Shown piece by piece: positions 8,385-17,227 of a stretch of 64,000 nt of DNA (the first letter of the stretch is position 1; each line of letters starts with the position of its first letter). Under the pieces are notes generated by a model. It was not told where the DNA came from, did no database searches, and was given only the letters and a program-made list of their open reading frames with translations. The stretch comes from an uncultured Eubacteriales bacterium (GTDB taxonomy: Bacteria; Bacillota_I; Bacilli_A; RF39; UBA660), in the NCBI GenBank assembly GCA_905188025.1, contig CAJJKI010000007.1:1-64000 (forward strand), written 5' to 3'. The position numbers and the translations under genes are program-made.

Positions 8385-10422
8385 ATTTAATATTCATGAT
8401 TTAGATTGTGCTAATTGTGCTACTAAAATAGAAAAGAGACTAAATGAAACTCCCGACATTGATAAAGCTATTGTTAACTTCAGTAAATTAACTCTAACTG
8501 TAGAAACAAATCATAGTGGCTCTGTCAAAGACTATTTAGAATCCGTTATTCAAGAAATAGAACCAGACATAACCATCAGCTTACCAGAAGATTCTCACAA
8601 TCATGATCACAAAGCAACTACTACTGATATTATTACTTTAGTACTAGGCCTTATCCTTGGAGCCCTAGGTATGTATCTTTTAAAAGGAACTATCTCAAAA
8701 ATATTTATTATCATATCATATATTCTATTATTATATAAAATAGTTATTAAAGCCATAAAACAATTAAAAACATTATCCATAGATGAAAATCTCTTAATAA
8801 CTATCTCATGTATAGGAGCCTATTTCACCAATAACATTCATGAAGGATTAATGGTAATTATTCTTTATGATATTGGTAAAATATTAGAAAGTATTGCTAT
8901 CAATAACTCTCGTAAATCTATCAAAGACTTAATGAATATTAAGCCTGATTATGCTAATCTTTTAAAAGGTAAAGAATTAGTCAAAGTATCTCCTGAAGCC
9001 GTATCTATAAATGACCTAATCGTTGTAAAACCTGGAGAAAAAGTTCCCCTAGATGGTATCATCGAAGAAGGGGAGAGTAAACTAAATACCCAAAGCATCA
9101 CCGGAGAGAGTAAATTATTACCAGTAAAAGTAGGAAATCAAATCCTATCAGGAACAATTAATACAAGTGGTTTACTAACAATCAAAGTAACTAGCACTTA
9201 TGCCACTAGTACTGTATCAAAAATTCTCTCTTTAATAGATGATGCCACTGATCGTAAAGCAAAAACTGAAACATTCGTCTCAAAAGCCGCTAAGATATAT
9301 ACTCCAATCATCCTAGCATTAGCAATCCTAACAGTTATCCTTCTTCCATTATTAACTAATATATCTCTAAAAGATTCCATCTATCGTGCTCTAGTATTCC
9401 TAGTAATCTCATGTCCATGTGCTATTGCTATATCCGTACCACTAAGTTACTTCTCCGGTATTGGAGCATCTTCTAAACAAGGCATCCTTATAAAAGGAAG
9501 TGACTACCTAGATGCTATAAGCAATATCAAAACAATTGTCTTTGATAAAACAGGAACTATCTCTACCGGAGTCTTCTCAGACTATAATCTATCTATCTTA
9601 GATAAAACATATCCAAAAGAAGATATCATTAAATATTATGTTACCGGAGAATCACTTTCTAATCATCCAATAGGTAAATCCATCATAACAATCTTCAAAG
9701 ACATAAAATCACATAAAAATATTAAAGACTTTAAAGAAATATCAGGTAAAGGTATAACTTATACATATAAAGATTTATCTGTCAAAATAGGTTCTTCATC
9801 ATATTGTAAATCTAATACAAAAGATGAAGCCATCTACTTAAATATAAATAATAAAAATGTAGCTAAATTAATCTTAAAAGATGGCCTTCGTCCTGATGCT
9901 AAAAGCACTATCAAAGAATTAAACGCCCTAGATATTAATGTCTTATTATATACTGGAGATAATGAAGAAATAGCTAAAAGTATGGCTCATACTGCTGGTA
10001 TCAAAGAAGATAATGTCTACTATAACTTACTTCCTCAAGACAAGTATGATTTATTAACTGAAGAAATATCCAAAGATCCCCATGTAGCCTTTGTTGGAGA
10101 TGGTATTAATGACGCTCCATCTCTAGCCTTAGCAACTGTCGGTATCTCTATGGGTAGTATTGGTAGTGATGCTGCCATTGAATCTTCTGATATCGTTATC
10201 ATGGATGATAAACTATCTAAAATTCCTAGAAGTATAGCTATTTCAAAATATACTAACAAGATCATAAAACAAAATTTAATCTTTGCTATTCTTACAAAAG
10301 TTCTAGTATTAGTACTTAATATAGTAGGAATAGCTTCTATGTGGCAAGCTGTATTTGCAGATACTGGAGTAACTCTTCTAACTATCATTAATACAACTAG
10401 AATTCTAAGAAAAAAATATTAA
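8374..10422 (+). CDS. P1B-type heavy-metal exporting ATPase (Zn/Cd/Pb type)
   Basis: A 682-residue membrane ATPase that would pump divalent zinc-like metals out of the cell. The start at 8374 lies inside the arsR end; the codon at 8326 is rejected because it would extend far into arsR. The N-terminal HMA domain has the metal-binding CANC (Cys12, Cys15), followed by a short His-rich linker (HNHDHK). The transmembrane metal site is SCPCA (Cys347, Cys349), the phosphorylation motif DKTGT begins at Asp391, and the hinge motif GDGINDAP is near 575. ADTGVTLL in the last membrane helix carries the Asp typical of ZntA/CadA rather than copper pumps. Expression should be metal-induced through the repressor. 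Confidence 0.92.
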   Translation: MKYKFNIHDLDCANCATKIEKRLNETPDIDKAIVNFSKLTLTVETNHSGSVKDYLESVIQEIEPDITISLPEDSHNHDHKATTTDIITLVLGLILGALGMYLLKGTISKIFIIISYILLLYKIVIKAIKQLKTLSIDENLLITISCIGAYFTNNIHEGLMVIILYDIGKILESIAINNSRKSIKDLMNIKPDYANLLKGKELVKVSPEAVSINDLIVVKPGEKVPLDGIIEEGESKLNTQSITGESKLLPVKVGNQILSGTINTSGLLTIKVTSTYATSTVSKILSLIDDATDRKAKTETFVSKAAKIYTPIILALAILTVILLPLLTNISLKDSIYRALVFLVISCPCAIAISVPLSYFSGIGASSKQGILIKGSDYLDAISNIKTIVFDKTGTISTGVFSDYNLSILDKTYPKEDIIKYYVTGESLSNHPIGKSIITIFKDIKSHKNIKDFKEISGKGITYTYKDLSVKIGSSSYCKSNTKDEAIYLNINNKNVAKLILKDGLRPDAKSTIKELNALDINVLLYTGDNEEIAKSMAHTAGIKEDNVYYNLLPQDKYDLLTEEISKDPHVAFVGDGINDAPSLALATVGISMGSIGSDAAIESSDIVIMDDKLSKIPRSIAISKYTNKIIKQNLIFAILTKVLVLVLNIVGIASMWQAVFADTGVTLLTIINTTRILRKKY

Positions 10423-10442
10423 GACTCACCAGAGTCTTTTTT
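10421..10442 (+). terminator. terminator of the ATPase operon
   Basis: AAGACTC-ACCA-GAGTCTT followed by TTTT. The stem begins inside the ATPase stop codon. Confidence 0.85.
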
Positions 10443-10501
10443 AATTGACTTACCAAAGTCTTTATGCTATCATATTATTCACAGGATATAATGGTGATAT
10501 A

Positions 10502-11254
10502 ATGGAAATACTAAATACCTATACAAATAAACAAGGAAGAATAATCCCAGTAAGAAATATTCATTTTGCCACACTAGACGACTTTGAAAATTATAAAGGG
10601 ACGTGTATCATTGAAAATACTCGTAATAATATCTTTGCTACTACTAAGAATAATCCCTATGTAGCTTGCATCAGCATTCCCACATATGATGAGAAAAAAG
10701 CCTTAAAATACTACCGAGGATATCGTTCTTTCAGTATCGACAAACCAGAAGATGCTGTTCTTATAAGTAAGTTATCAATTATCCAGCCAAATATAAAACT
10801 AACAACATTTCCTACTGGAGTAGTAACTATTAAAGATCATCTTATTGGTCAAGAAATGTTTTATCTAAAAGACTATATCACTCTAGAAGATTTAGTATGT
10901 TATCAATCAAAAGCTTTAAAAGATATCAATATTTCCATGTATTATCAAAAAATTCTAAATATTATTAAAGAATTACTAACTAACGGTATCACTTATCTAG
11001 ATATTCATCCTAATAACTTTATGATAAACTATAATACCCATCAAGTAGAATTAATAGATTATCAAAGTGATTATGTAAAATTTAATAATCATCCTGATGA
11101 TTTAAAACAAATGTGTCTAAATCTAACGGAAATGTTTACTCAAATAAATAAATACTTATCTCTTCCCATCACATTTGATAAGAGTATGGATTTAGCTACT
11201 ATTGAGAAAACCATTCAAAGTAAAAAATTAATATTATCTAAGAAAGAGGTCTAA
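10502..11254 (+). CDS. kinase-fold-like protein of unknown function
   Basis: A 250-residue protein from the ATG at 10502 (GGTGATATA upstream); an in-frame codon at 10445 overlaps the terminator and is rejected. The only recognisable pattern is in the C-terminal third: TYLDIHPNNFMI followed by VELIDYQSDYV. It resembles the catalytic loop (D-x-H-P-x-N) and metal-binding Asp of atypical protein/aminoglycoside kinases. I see no clear glycine loop, though FLKDYITLEDLV could be the hinge, so activity is uncertain. One base separates it from the next gene, so the two are translated together. No confident family assignment. Confidence 0.5.
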   Translation: MEILNTYTNKQGRIIPVRNIHFATLDDFENYKGTCIIENTRNNIFATTKNNPYVACISIPTYDEKKALKYYRGYRSFSIDKPEDAVLISKLSIIQPNIKLTTFPTGVVTIKDHLIGQEMFYLKDYITLEDLVCYQSKALKDINISMYYQKILNIIKELLTNGITYLDIHPNNFMINYNTHQVELIDYQSDYVKFNNHPDDLKQMCLNLTEMFTQINKYLSLPITFDKSMDLATIEKTIQSKKLILSKKEV

Positions 11255-11255
11255 T

Positions 11256-12020
11256 ATGGCATATTATTTTATGTTAGAGAATAAAAAGGGTAGTTGGGAA
11301 AAGTTAAATATTCCAAATTCTAAGTATTTTAGAAAATCTTCTCGTTATAAACAATATGGTGCATGTTCTTTAGAAGAAATAGATTATTTTACTATGATGT
11401 TTGATGATGAAGAAGAACTTCGTATGTCTCTCTTAAAAGAAGGTATTTTAACTCCTGATAATATAAATAAACCATTATCAATCCGTCTTCCACGTCGTGA
11501 TACCTTTAAAAAAGTAATGTATGATTTTCTCTATCAAAAAGATCTCATCTATATAGCAGATCCTAAAAGAATAATAGATAAAATAAATGACTTTAATCAT
11601 CAAAATAACTTTCACTTCCTAGAAAAGTTTGCTACTAATTATCAAGATTTTCATGAATGTAATTCTAGTGCTAGTGAATTAAAAATGGCATCTATCTATA
11701 GTAAAAAAAATAACACAAGATCTAAATATCTAAATACTCTTGATAATGAAGGACATACTCTTCCTGAAAGAGTAGCATATTTACTTCTCTATGAACACCG
11801 AGAGTTATCTAGTGGTGATATTATTTACTATCCTAAAATAAAATATGCTAATCTTCACTCCTTGGTAGCATTCATTAATCATTATGAAAAGAAATATTTA
11901 ACTGAAATGAAACCATTAACAAATGAACAAATAGCATTACTAGAATTTAAACCATTAACTAAAACCAAAAAGAAAAAAAATCCTATTCTAAAAGGACAAT
12001 ATAATTTATTTAATGAATAA
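11256..12020 (+). CDS. conserved-looking hypothetical protein
   Basis: A 254-residue protein that I do not recognise. It is soluble, rich in Lys, Tyr and Asn, with an Arg-rich stretch (SIRLPRRDTFKKVM) near residue 75 and a basic tail (TKTKKKKNP) before a C-terminal GQYNLF. That tail resembles a short clamp- or partner-binding peptide, but this is speculation. It follows the kinase-like gene with a one-base gap and ends at a clear terminator, so the pair is one transcription unit. The codon usage is like its neighbours. Confidence 0.5.
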   Translation: MAYYFMLENKKGSWEKLNIPNSKYFRKSSRYKQYGACSLEEIDYFTMMFDDEEELRMSLLKEGILTPDNINKPLSIRLPRRDTFKKVMYDFLYQKDLIYIADPKRIIDKINDFNHQNNFHFLEKFATNYQDFHECNSSASELKMASIYSKKNNTRSKYLNTLDNEGHTLPERVAYLLLYEHRELSSGDIIYYPKIKYANLHSLVAFINHYEKKYLTEMKPLTNEQIALLEFKPLTKTKKKKNPILKGQYNLFNE

Positions 12021-12022
12021 TT

Positions 12023-12050
12023 AAGAGCCTCATTTTACTGGGGCTCTTTT
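12023..12050 (+). terminator. Rho-independent terminator
   Basis: AAGAGCC at 12023-12029 pairs with GGCTCTT at 12042-12048, followed by TT, in the gap before the converging rarA. Confidence 0.75.
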
Positions 12051-12114
12051 ACTATATAATTATTTTATTAATTAACTTAGTTTCTTTTAACTATATCACT
12101 ATTTAAATTTTTAA

Positions 12115-13317
12115 CTAACTATCTAGCTTATCCATAATATCTTTAAGAATAGTTTCATTCTTATTTTCTCTAGGTTGATATAATTTAACATTCTTGATCT
12201 TATCAGGTAAGTATTGCTGTTTTACATAACTATTCTTATAATTATGTGGATATTTATAATCAGGACTAGGATTTTTTAAGTGACTTGGCACATTTCCAGT
12301 ATCCGTACTTTCTATTAACTGTAAAGCTTTCTCAATAGCAGCTTTTGCACTATTACTCTTCGGAGACAAAGCCATCTCAATTACTACTTCCGCTAAAGGA
12401 ATTCTTGCTTCTGGTAATCCTAACATTAAAGCACTATCAATAGCAGCCATTACTCGTGGCCCTAGTGCTGGATTAGCAAGCCCAATATCCTCATATACAA
12501 TAACTGCCATTCTTCTACAAATAGATTCAAGCTCTTCACCCATAATAAGCCTTCCTAAATAGTACAAGGATGCATGTACATCACTTCCACGAATAGACTT
12601 TTGAAAAGCACTAAGCAAGTCATAGTACCCATCCTGATCCTTATCATGAAATATATTAGGTTTATTACATATATTAATTAATTTATCAAGCGTAATCTTA
12701 TAGTCATCCGTAGAGTAGTAAGCCACTTCTAATAAATTATATGCATATCTCAAATCACTCTTTGCAAGTCCTGCTATATATTCTTTACTATCCTGACTAA
12801 TCTCTATCCCTGGTAAATAATTACTATCAATAACTTTATCAATAGCCATCATAATATCATCTTTACCAAGCTCTTTAAGTTCATATAATTGGCATCTACT
12901 TCTAATAGCAGGATTAATACTATGATATGGATTAGCTGTAGTCATACCAATCAAAGTAATCAAGCCACTCTCTAGTACCGGTAATAAAATATCTTGCTTA
13001 TCCTTATTCATTCTATGAATTTCATCCATAATAAGCACCATACCATTATACATTTTAGCTTCATTAATAACCGTATCTAGTTCCTTCTTATTATTAACCG
13101 CTGCATTAAGCATCCTATACTTAACACCCATTTCATTAACTAGAGCCATTGCTATAGAAGTCTTTCCAATACCAGGTTTCCCATACAGTATCATTGAAAA
13201 CAATCTTTTATTCTTAACTAGATTACTAATAACTTTTCCAGGACCAATCAAATGTCTTTGTCCAATTATATCATCTATCTTTTTAGGCCTCATTTTAATT
13301 GCTAATAATTCTTCCAT
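12115..13317 (-). CDS. rarA: replication-associated recombination protein RarA/MgsA (AAA+ ATPase)
   Basis: A 400-residue AAA+ ATPase related to clamp loaders that acts at stalled replication forks. It starts ELLAIKMRPKKIDDIIGQ. Walker A is GKPGIGKTS (46-54), Walker B is LIMDEIHRM (95-103), sensor 1 is IGMTTANPY with the downstream RSRCQLYEL arginine finger region, and the C-terminal tetramerisation domain contains MAVIVYEDIGLANP and AEVVIEMALSPKSNSA. The length is a little under the usual 420-430. It is monocistronic and converges with the preceding operon. In Bacillus the orthologue (yrvN) lies near tcdA and the 6S RNA gene, which are also close by here. Confidence 0.93.
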   Translation of the reverse strand: MEELLAIKMRPKKIDDIIGQRHLIGPGKVISNLVKNKRLFSMILYGKPGIGKTSIAMALVNEMGVKYRMLNAAVNNKKELDTVINEAKMYNGMVLIMDEIHRMNKDKQDILLPVLESGLITLIGMTTANPYHSINPAIRSRCQLYELKELGKDDIMMAIDKVIDSNYLPGIEISQDSKEYIAGLAKSDLRYAYNLLEVAYYSTDDYKITLDKLINICNKPNIFHDKDQDGYYDLLSAFQKSIRGSDVHASLYYLGRLIMGEELESICRRMAVIVYEDIGLANPALGPRVMAAIDSALMLGLPEARIPLAEVVIEMALSPKSNSAKAAIEKALQLIESTDTGNVPSHLKNPSPDYKYPHNYKNSYVKQQYLPDKIKNVKLYQPRENKNETILKDIMDKLDS

Positions 13318-13436
13318 CTTTATACCTCACAATCTAATTATAACAAAACTCTCACAACTTGTAAATATATATCAAACAAATGTTAACTATATCACTAATT
13401 ATCCATTTATTTAACTGTCAATTATCAGTAAATATC

Positions 13437-13465
13437 TTATCAATAATAATATTGTGTGATATAAT
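13437..13465 (+). promoter_or_regulatory. predicted promoter of the Xer recombinase gene
   Basis: TTATCA, a 17-base spacer and TATAAT ending at 13465, about 40 bases before the RBS of the recombinase gene. Confidence 0.45.
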
Positions 13466-13515
13466 GTACTTATATAATTTAACATAGCAAACAAACAAAG
13501 AATAAGGTGACCATC

Positions 13516-14421
13516 ATGATAAAAATAGAAAATCTAGAAATATCAAAAAAAAATAAAGATATCTTATCATCATATCAAACATATCTTATAACTATTAAAT
13601 TTGTAAATAGTGAAACTACTACTAATTCATATATCCTAGATATCTATAAACTATTTACTTATCTAAATAAAGATTATGATAAAATAACTAATGAAGATAT
13701 CTATAAATATCTAACATATCTAGATACCCAAAAATATAGTGTTTATTCTATAGCAAGAAAAATATCTTCCATAAAATCATTCTATAAGTATCTCTCTGAA
13801 GAAAATATCCTTACTATAAGCCTAACTCTAGAGCGTCCTAGATTCTACAAAAAACTTCCTCATGTCCTAACTGAAGAAGAAGTAGAACGTCTTTTAGATA
13901 TCAAGCTAGATACCCCATATGATTATCGTAATAAAGCTATGCTAGAGTTAATGTATGCTACTGGCTTAAGAGTAAGTGAACTAATCAATTTGACCTATCA
14001 AAATATTGATCTAGATAAAAAAATAGTCCGTTGCTTTGGTAAAGGACATAAAGAAAGAATTGTTCCCATGGATGATCTTGCTTGCAAGTATCTCCATATC
14101 TATCTTGAAGAATATCGCCATACTTTCTTAAAAGGCTATATTTGTGACTATCTCTTCTTAAATAACCATGGCAAAAGACTTACCCGTCAAGGCTTCTTCA
14201 AAAACCTAAAAATAATCGCTCTAGCCCAAGGTATCAAAAAAGAAATAACTCCTCACATGCTCCGTCACTCCTTTGCCACCCATCTCCTAAACCATGGAGC
14301 AGACCTAAGAAGCATCCAACTAATGCTAGGACACGAAAATATCTCTACTACTGGTATCTATACCAATGTAAGTACTGAAAAAGTAAAAGAAAATTATGAT
14401 TTATACTATCCAAAAGGCTAA
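13516..14421 (+). CDS. tyrosine recombinase (XerC/XerD family)
   Basis: A 301-residue site-specific recombinase, probably for resolving chromosome dimers at dif. An N-terminal SAM-like core-binding domain (residues 15-105) precedes the catalytic domain. The catalytic residues are Arg152 in ATGLRVSEL, Lys176 in GKGHKERIVP, His247 and Arg250 in HMLRHSFATHLL, His273 in LGHENISTT and the nucleophile Tyr282 in IYTNV. The length matches XerD. The start is the ATG at 13516; the in-frame GTG at 13507 lies within the AAGGTGA ribosome-binding site. No integrase-like neighbours, att repeats or phage genes are present, so a housekeeping role is more likely than a mobile one. Confidence 0.88.
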   Translation: MIKIENLEISKKNKDILSSYQTYLITIKFVNSETTTNSYILDIYKLFTYLNKDYDKITNEDIYKYLTYLDTQKYSVYSIARKISSIKSFYKYLSEENILTISLTLERPRFYKKLPHVLTEEEVERLLDIKLDTPYDYRNKAMLELMYATGLRVSELINLTYQNIDLDKKIVRCFGKGHKERIVPMDDLACKYLHIYLEEYRHTFLKGYICDYLFLNNHGKRLTRQGFFKNLKIIALAQGIKKEITPHMLRHSFATHLLNHGADLRSIQLMLGHENISTTGIYTNVSTEKVKENYDLYYPKG

Positions 14422-14586
14422 ATAGCTTGTCAAAAAACCAAAAAAATCAAAAATAATAAAGCCTAACCAAGTAAAAAAATAATCATAATAACCCCAAAAT
14501 AAAATATTCATAAAACAAAAAATATAGTAAAACAAATTATCTAAAAATATAATTTAAATAATAATAAAAAGAAAGGAATTAAAAAT

Positions 14587-15954
14587 ATGAATTTAAATAA
14601 AGAAATCTTTCGTGAATATGATATAAGAGGTATCTATCCAACGGAACTAAATGAAGAAACAGCATACCTAATAGGAAAAGCCTATGGTACAAAACTAAGG
14701 AGCCTAAACAAAACAGAAACCGTTCTTGCTTATGACAATCGCTTATCTAGTGAAAGCCTTGAGTCATCGCTCTTAAAAGGTCTCTTAGAAACAGGCATAA
14801 ATGTTATCCGTCTAGGACTCGCTACTACTCCAATGTGTTACTTTGCCGCTAACTACTACAACACCAATGCCAGTATGATGATAACTGCTAGTCATAATCC
14901 TAAAGAATATAACGGTTTCAAATTCTCATATAATGGTATTCATAATGCCTATGGCCCATCCGTTAAAGAAATATATGAAATAATTGAAAAAGGAGAGTTC
15001 GCTACTGGAACGGGTAGTGCTACATTTAAAGATATAACTGAGCCATATATAGAGCTAATAACCGACAAATTATCTTTTGGAACACATAAAATAAAAGCCG
15101 TATATGACTGTGGTAACGGTACTACCAGTATCATTGCTGATAAAATATTTGCCCGTCTTCCATTTATCGAAGCCATTCCACTATTCAATATATCAGATGG
15201 TACTTTTCCAAACCATCACCCTGATCCATGTGTCTATGAAAATCTTACCAAACTAAAAGAAAAAGTTCTCGAAACTCATGCTGATATTGGTATTGGTTAT
15301 GATGGTGACGGCGATAGAGTAGGATTCATAGATAATCAGGGAGCCATGATCGAAACCGATAAATTTATGATAATCATGTGGCGCTACCTCTATGATAAAG
15401 TAAAGAATAAAGCTGGATTATTTGACGTAAAATGCACTAAAGCCCTTGAAGATGAACTAATCAAACTAGGCATAAAACCTGTCGAATATCGTACCGGTAA
15501 TTCTTATACCAGAGCAGCTTCTGCTGAAGGTGACTATCCATTAAGTGGCGAATTATCAGGACATGTCTATTTCCGTGATAAATTCCCAGGATACGATGAT
15601 GGTATCTATGCCGGAATGCGTCTAATTGAATTATTAACTCACACTGATAAACCATCCTCATCCCTCCTAGAAGGAATCAATAAGTATTATTCGACTCCTG
15701 AAATAAAAGTAGCAGTACCCGATGAAATAAAATTTACTATCATTGATAAAATTAAAGAGTATTGCCTTAGCAAAGGATATAATACCCTAACTATAGATGG
15801 TGCCAAAGCTAAATTCCCAGATGGATTTGCCCTAGTAAGAGCATCAAACACCGGCCCTAATATCACAATGCGCTTTGAAGCTACTACTGAGTCTCGCCTA
15901 GAAGAATTAAAAGAAGAATTCACAAACGAATTAAATAAATATCTAAATAAATAA
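14587..15954 (+). CDS. phosphomannomutase/phosphoglucomutase
   Basis: A 455-residue alpha-D-phosphohexomutase that isomerises hexose 1- and 6-phosphates, probably feeding the sugar nucleotides of the capsule locus. The phosphoserine loop is TASHNPKEYNGFKF with Ser102, and the metal loop is DGDGDRVG starting at Asp239. The sugar-binding loop is GELSGHVYF and the C-terminal phosphate-binding loop is RASNTGPNITMRFEA. The start follows AGAAAGGAAT at 14587. The 165 bases upstream are plain AT-rich DNA without a gene. It is apparently monocistronic and is followed by the predicted 6S RNA. Confidence 0.9.
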   Translation: MNLNKEIFREYDIRGIYPTELNEETAYLIGKAYGTKLRSLNKTETVLAYDNRLSSESLESSLLKGLLETGINVIRLGLATTPMCYFAANYYNTNASMMITASHNPKEYNGFKFSYNGIHNAYGPSVKEIYEIIEKGEFATGTGSATFKDITEPYIELITDKLSFGTHKIKAVYDCGNGTTSIIADKIFARLPFIEAIPLFNISDGTFPNHHPDPCVYENLTKLKEKVLETHADIGIGYDGDGDRVGFIDNQGAMIETDKFMIIMWRYLYDKVKNKAGLFDVKCTKALEDELIKLGIKPVEYRTGNSYTRAASAEGDYPLSGELSGHVYFRDKFPGYDDGIYAGMRLIELLTHTDKPSSSLLEGINKYYSTPEIKVAVPDEIKFTIIDKIKEYCLSKGYNTLTIDGAKAKFPDGFALVRASNTGPNITMRFEATTESRLEELKEEFTNELNKYLNK

Positions 15955-15990
15955 AAAAGTGTAATATTCTGTAAAGTAATGTTCAAACTA

Positions 15991-16018
15991 TTGAATATAT
16001 TTCTATATATGATATAAT
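15991..16018 (+). promoter_or_regulatory. promoter of the 6S-like RNA
   Basis: TTGAAT at 15991-15996, a 16-base spacer and TATAAT at 16013-16018. The next open frame starts 250 bases on, so the promoter most likely drives a non-coding RNA starting near 16025. Confidence 0.65.
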
Positions 16019-16024
16019 TAAAAT

Positions 16025-16196
16025 ACCTGAAGGATACGACAACTAGATTTAAAACCGACAAAGATATATAAAGGGAATCTAATTACCTATATGTGTTGAA
16101 TGCTTAATCCTATTAAGAATCCTAATTATAAGTATGTGATTACCCACCTGTGTGATTACGCGCGGGTTTTATCTCCCTAGTATCGGTTCTTTGGGT
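16025..16196 (+). ncRNA. ssrS: probable 6S RNA
   Basis: A ~172-base stretch without a gene, bracketed by a promoter and a downstream hairpin. Its two ends pair in a long irregular closing stem: ACCTGAAGGA (16025-) with TTCTTTGGGT (-16196), then CGA with TCG, ACTAG with CTAGT, and AAAACC with GGTTTT, separated by small internal loops. The middle is a large open region capped by a perfect hairpin (CTTAAT-CCT-ATTAAG). This rod with a central bubble, its length, and its place just before tcdA match the Bacillus 6S-1 (bsrA) locus next to yrvM. 6S RNA binds the sigma-A RNA polymerase holoenzyme as a promoter mimic. I have not run a covariance model. Confidence 0.6.
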
Positions 16197-16211
16197 AAAG
16201 TTATTGACTTT

Positions 16212-16240
16212 AAGAGATAATTGTTATATTATCTCTTTAA
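16212..16240 (+). terminator. hairpin terminator after the 6S-like RNA
   Basis: A perfect 10-base stem AAGAGATAAT/ATTATCTCTT with a six-base loop and a TT-rich tail. A smaller hairpin (TAAAGT-TATTG-ACTTTA) precedes it. It lies just upstream of the tcdA RBS, so it may also attenuate read-through into tcdA. Confidence 0.55.
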
Positions 16241-16267
16241 TTATATATATTTTTTGGAGTGATCAAT

Positions 16268-16939
16268 ATGTTTGAAAGAGTTATCTCCCTAGTAGGAGAA
16301 TCTAATTTTAAAAAGATACAAAATACCACCGTCCTAGTAGTAGGATTAGGTGGAGTAGGAGGTTATGCCATTGAATCATTAGTTCGTAGTGGCATAGGAA
16401 ATCTAATTCTAATAGACCATGATACCGTTGATATAACCAATCTAAATAGACAAATCATCTCACTACAAGAAAACATTGGCCGTGATAAAGTTACCGTATG
16501 TAAAGAAAGAATGCTATCCATTAATCCCACTTGTAGTATCGTTACAAAGAAAATATTTCTAGATAAAAATACCATAAATCTCCTAGACAACTATCACATT
16601 GACTATATCGTAGATGCATGTGATTCCGTAGAAGCAAAAAAACTATTAATAGACTATTCCCTAGATAAAAATATTAAACTAATTGCCAGTATGGGTACCG
16701 CTAACAAACTAGATCCCACCAAACTAGCTGTATTAGATATACGTAAAACTTCCTACGATCCCCTAGCTAAAATACTAAGAAAATACGTAATGGATAAACA
16801 TACCAATAAAAAAATAATGGTAGTATCTACTACCGAGAGTCCTATTAGAAAAGATTGCCTATCAAGCCTAGTATATGTACCAGCTACCTCAGGACTATTA
16901 TGTTCTAACTATATTATTCGTGATATATTAGAGTCATGA
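16268..16939 (+). CDS. tcdA: tRNA threonylcarbamoyladenosine dehydratase
   Basis: E1-like ATP-dependent enzyme that cyclises t6A37 of ANN-decoding tRNAs to ct6A. It is 223 residues from the ATG at 16268 (GGAGTGATC upstream). The in-frame GTG at 16259 is part of the RBS. The nucleotide-binding VVGLGGVGGYAIESL, the IDHDTVDITNLNRQI stretch with the Asp and Arg of the adenylation site, and IVDACDSVEAKK are diagnostic for the YgdL/TcdA branch of the ThiF/UBA superfamily. It is shorter than the E. coli protein. The t6A precursor enzyme Sua5 is encoded at 56276-57292. Confidence 0.9.
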   Translation: MFERVISLVGESNFKKIQNTTVLVVGLGGVGGYAIESLVRSGIGNLILIDHDTVDITNLNRQIISLQENIGRDKVTVCKERMLSINPTCSIVTKKIFLDKNTINLLDNYHIDYIVDACDSVEAKKLLIDYSLDKNIKLIASMGTANKLDPTKLAVLDIRKTSYDPLAKILRKYVMDKHTNKKIMVVSTTESPIRKDCLSSLVYVPATSGLLCSNYIIRDILES

Positions 16940-16982
16940 TTAACTATTTTCTTAATTAATTAACATTCTTTTCATAAAATAA

Positions 16983-17013
16983 AACTAAGATTTCTCTTGT
17001 GTAAATCTTAGTT
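16983..17013 (-). terminator. perfect hairpin, T-tract on the minus strand
   Basis: AACTAAGATTT-N9-AAATCTTAGTT is a perfect 11-base stem. The T-rich tail (TTATTTTAT) is on the minus strand, so it would stop transcription coming from the right. On the plus strand it could still end tcdA weakly. Confidence 0.5.
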
Positions 17014-17046
17014 GAATTCTAAAAAGTTAACCCTAAGATAAAATGT

Positions 17047-17075
17047 TTGACAAGATAAAAATAACCTGCTATCAT
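17047..17075 (+). promoter_or_regulatory. promoter of the small toxin mRNA
   Basis: TTGACA at 17047-17052, a 17-base spacer and TATCAT at 17070-17075, giving an expected transcript start near 17082. Confidence 0.75.
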
Positions 17076-17140
17076 GTATGAGAACACTTAGTAGTTAGGT
17101 ACTCCTTATTCTTATAAAATAAGATGAGGAGGTGATATTA

Positions 17141-17227
17141 ATGCGTAAGAAAGATTATACTATTATTTTCCAAAATTTTATAATCCTCCTTTTACTATTA
17201 ATAATCATCTTGTTGATTATAAAATAA
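17141..17227 (+). CDS. 28-residue hydrophobic peptide, candidate type I toxin
   Basis: The peptide starts MRKKDYTIIFQN and continues as an unbroken run of Ile and Leu to a final Lys: one membrane helix with a positively charged N-terminus. The RBS is perfect (AGGAGGTGAT at 17127-17136). CCTCC inside the open frame can pair with it, so the mRNA can hide its own start site. The 5' end of the predicted mRNA (GAACACTTAGTA near 17083) is complementary to its 3' end (TACTAAGTGTTC), a fold-back seen in type I toxin mRNAs. An antisense RNA gene overlaps the 3' end. The size and organisation resemble TxpA/BsrG/Fst-type loci, although the peptide sequence itself is not one I recognise. Confidence 0.7.
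   Translation: MRKKDYTIIFQNFIILLLLLIIILLIIK

Noticed and set aside
13516..14421. Xer recombinase as an integrase of a mobile element
   Set aside because: No phage or conjugation genes, no direct repeats or tRNA target nearby, and neighbours are housekeeping genes.
15687..16061. A 124-codon minus-strand frame over the end of the phosphohexomutase gene and the 6S-like promoter
   Set aside because: It overlaps a clear gene antisense, has no RBS, and its product looks like a shadow translation.
16025..16240. The tcdA leader as a riboswitch or T-box
   Set aside because: I could not find a T-box GGTGG-type antiterminator word or the conserved cores of the TPP, SAM, c-di-GMP or ZTP classes, and the promoter-stem-terminator layout fits an independent RNA better.
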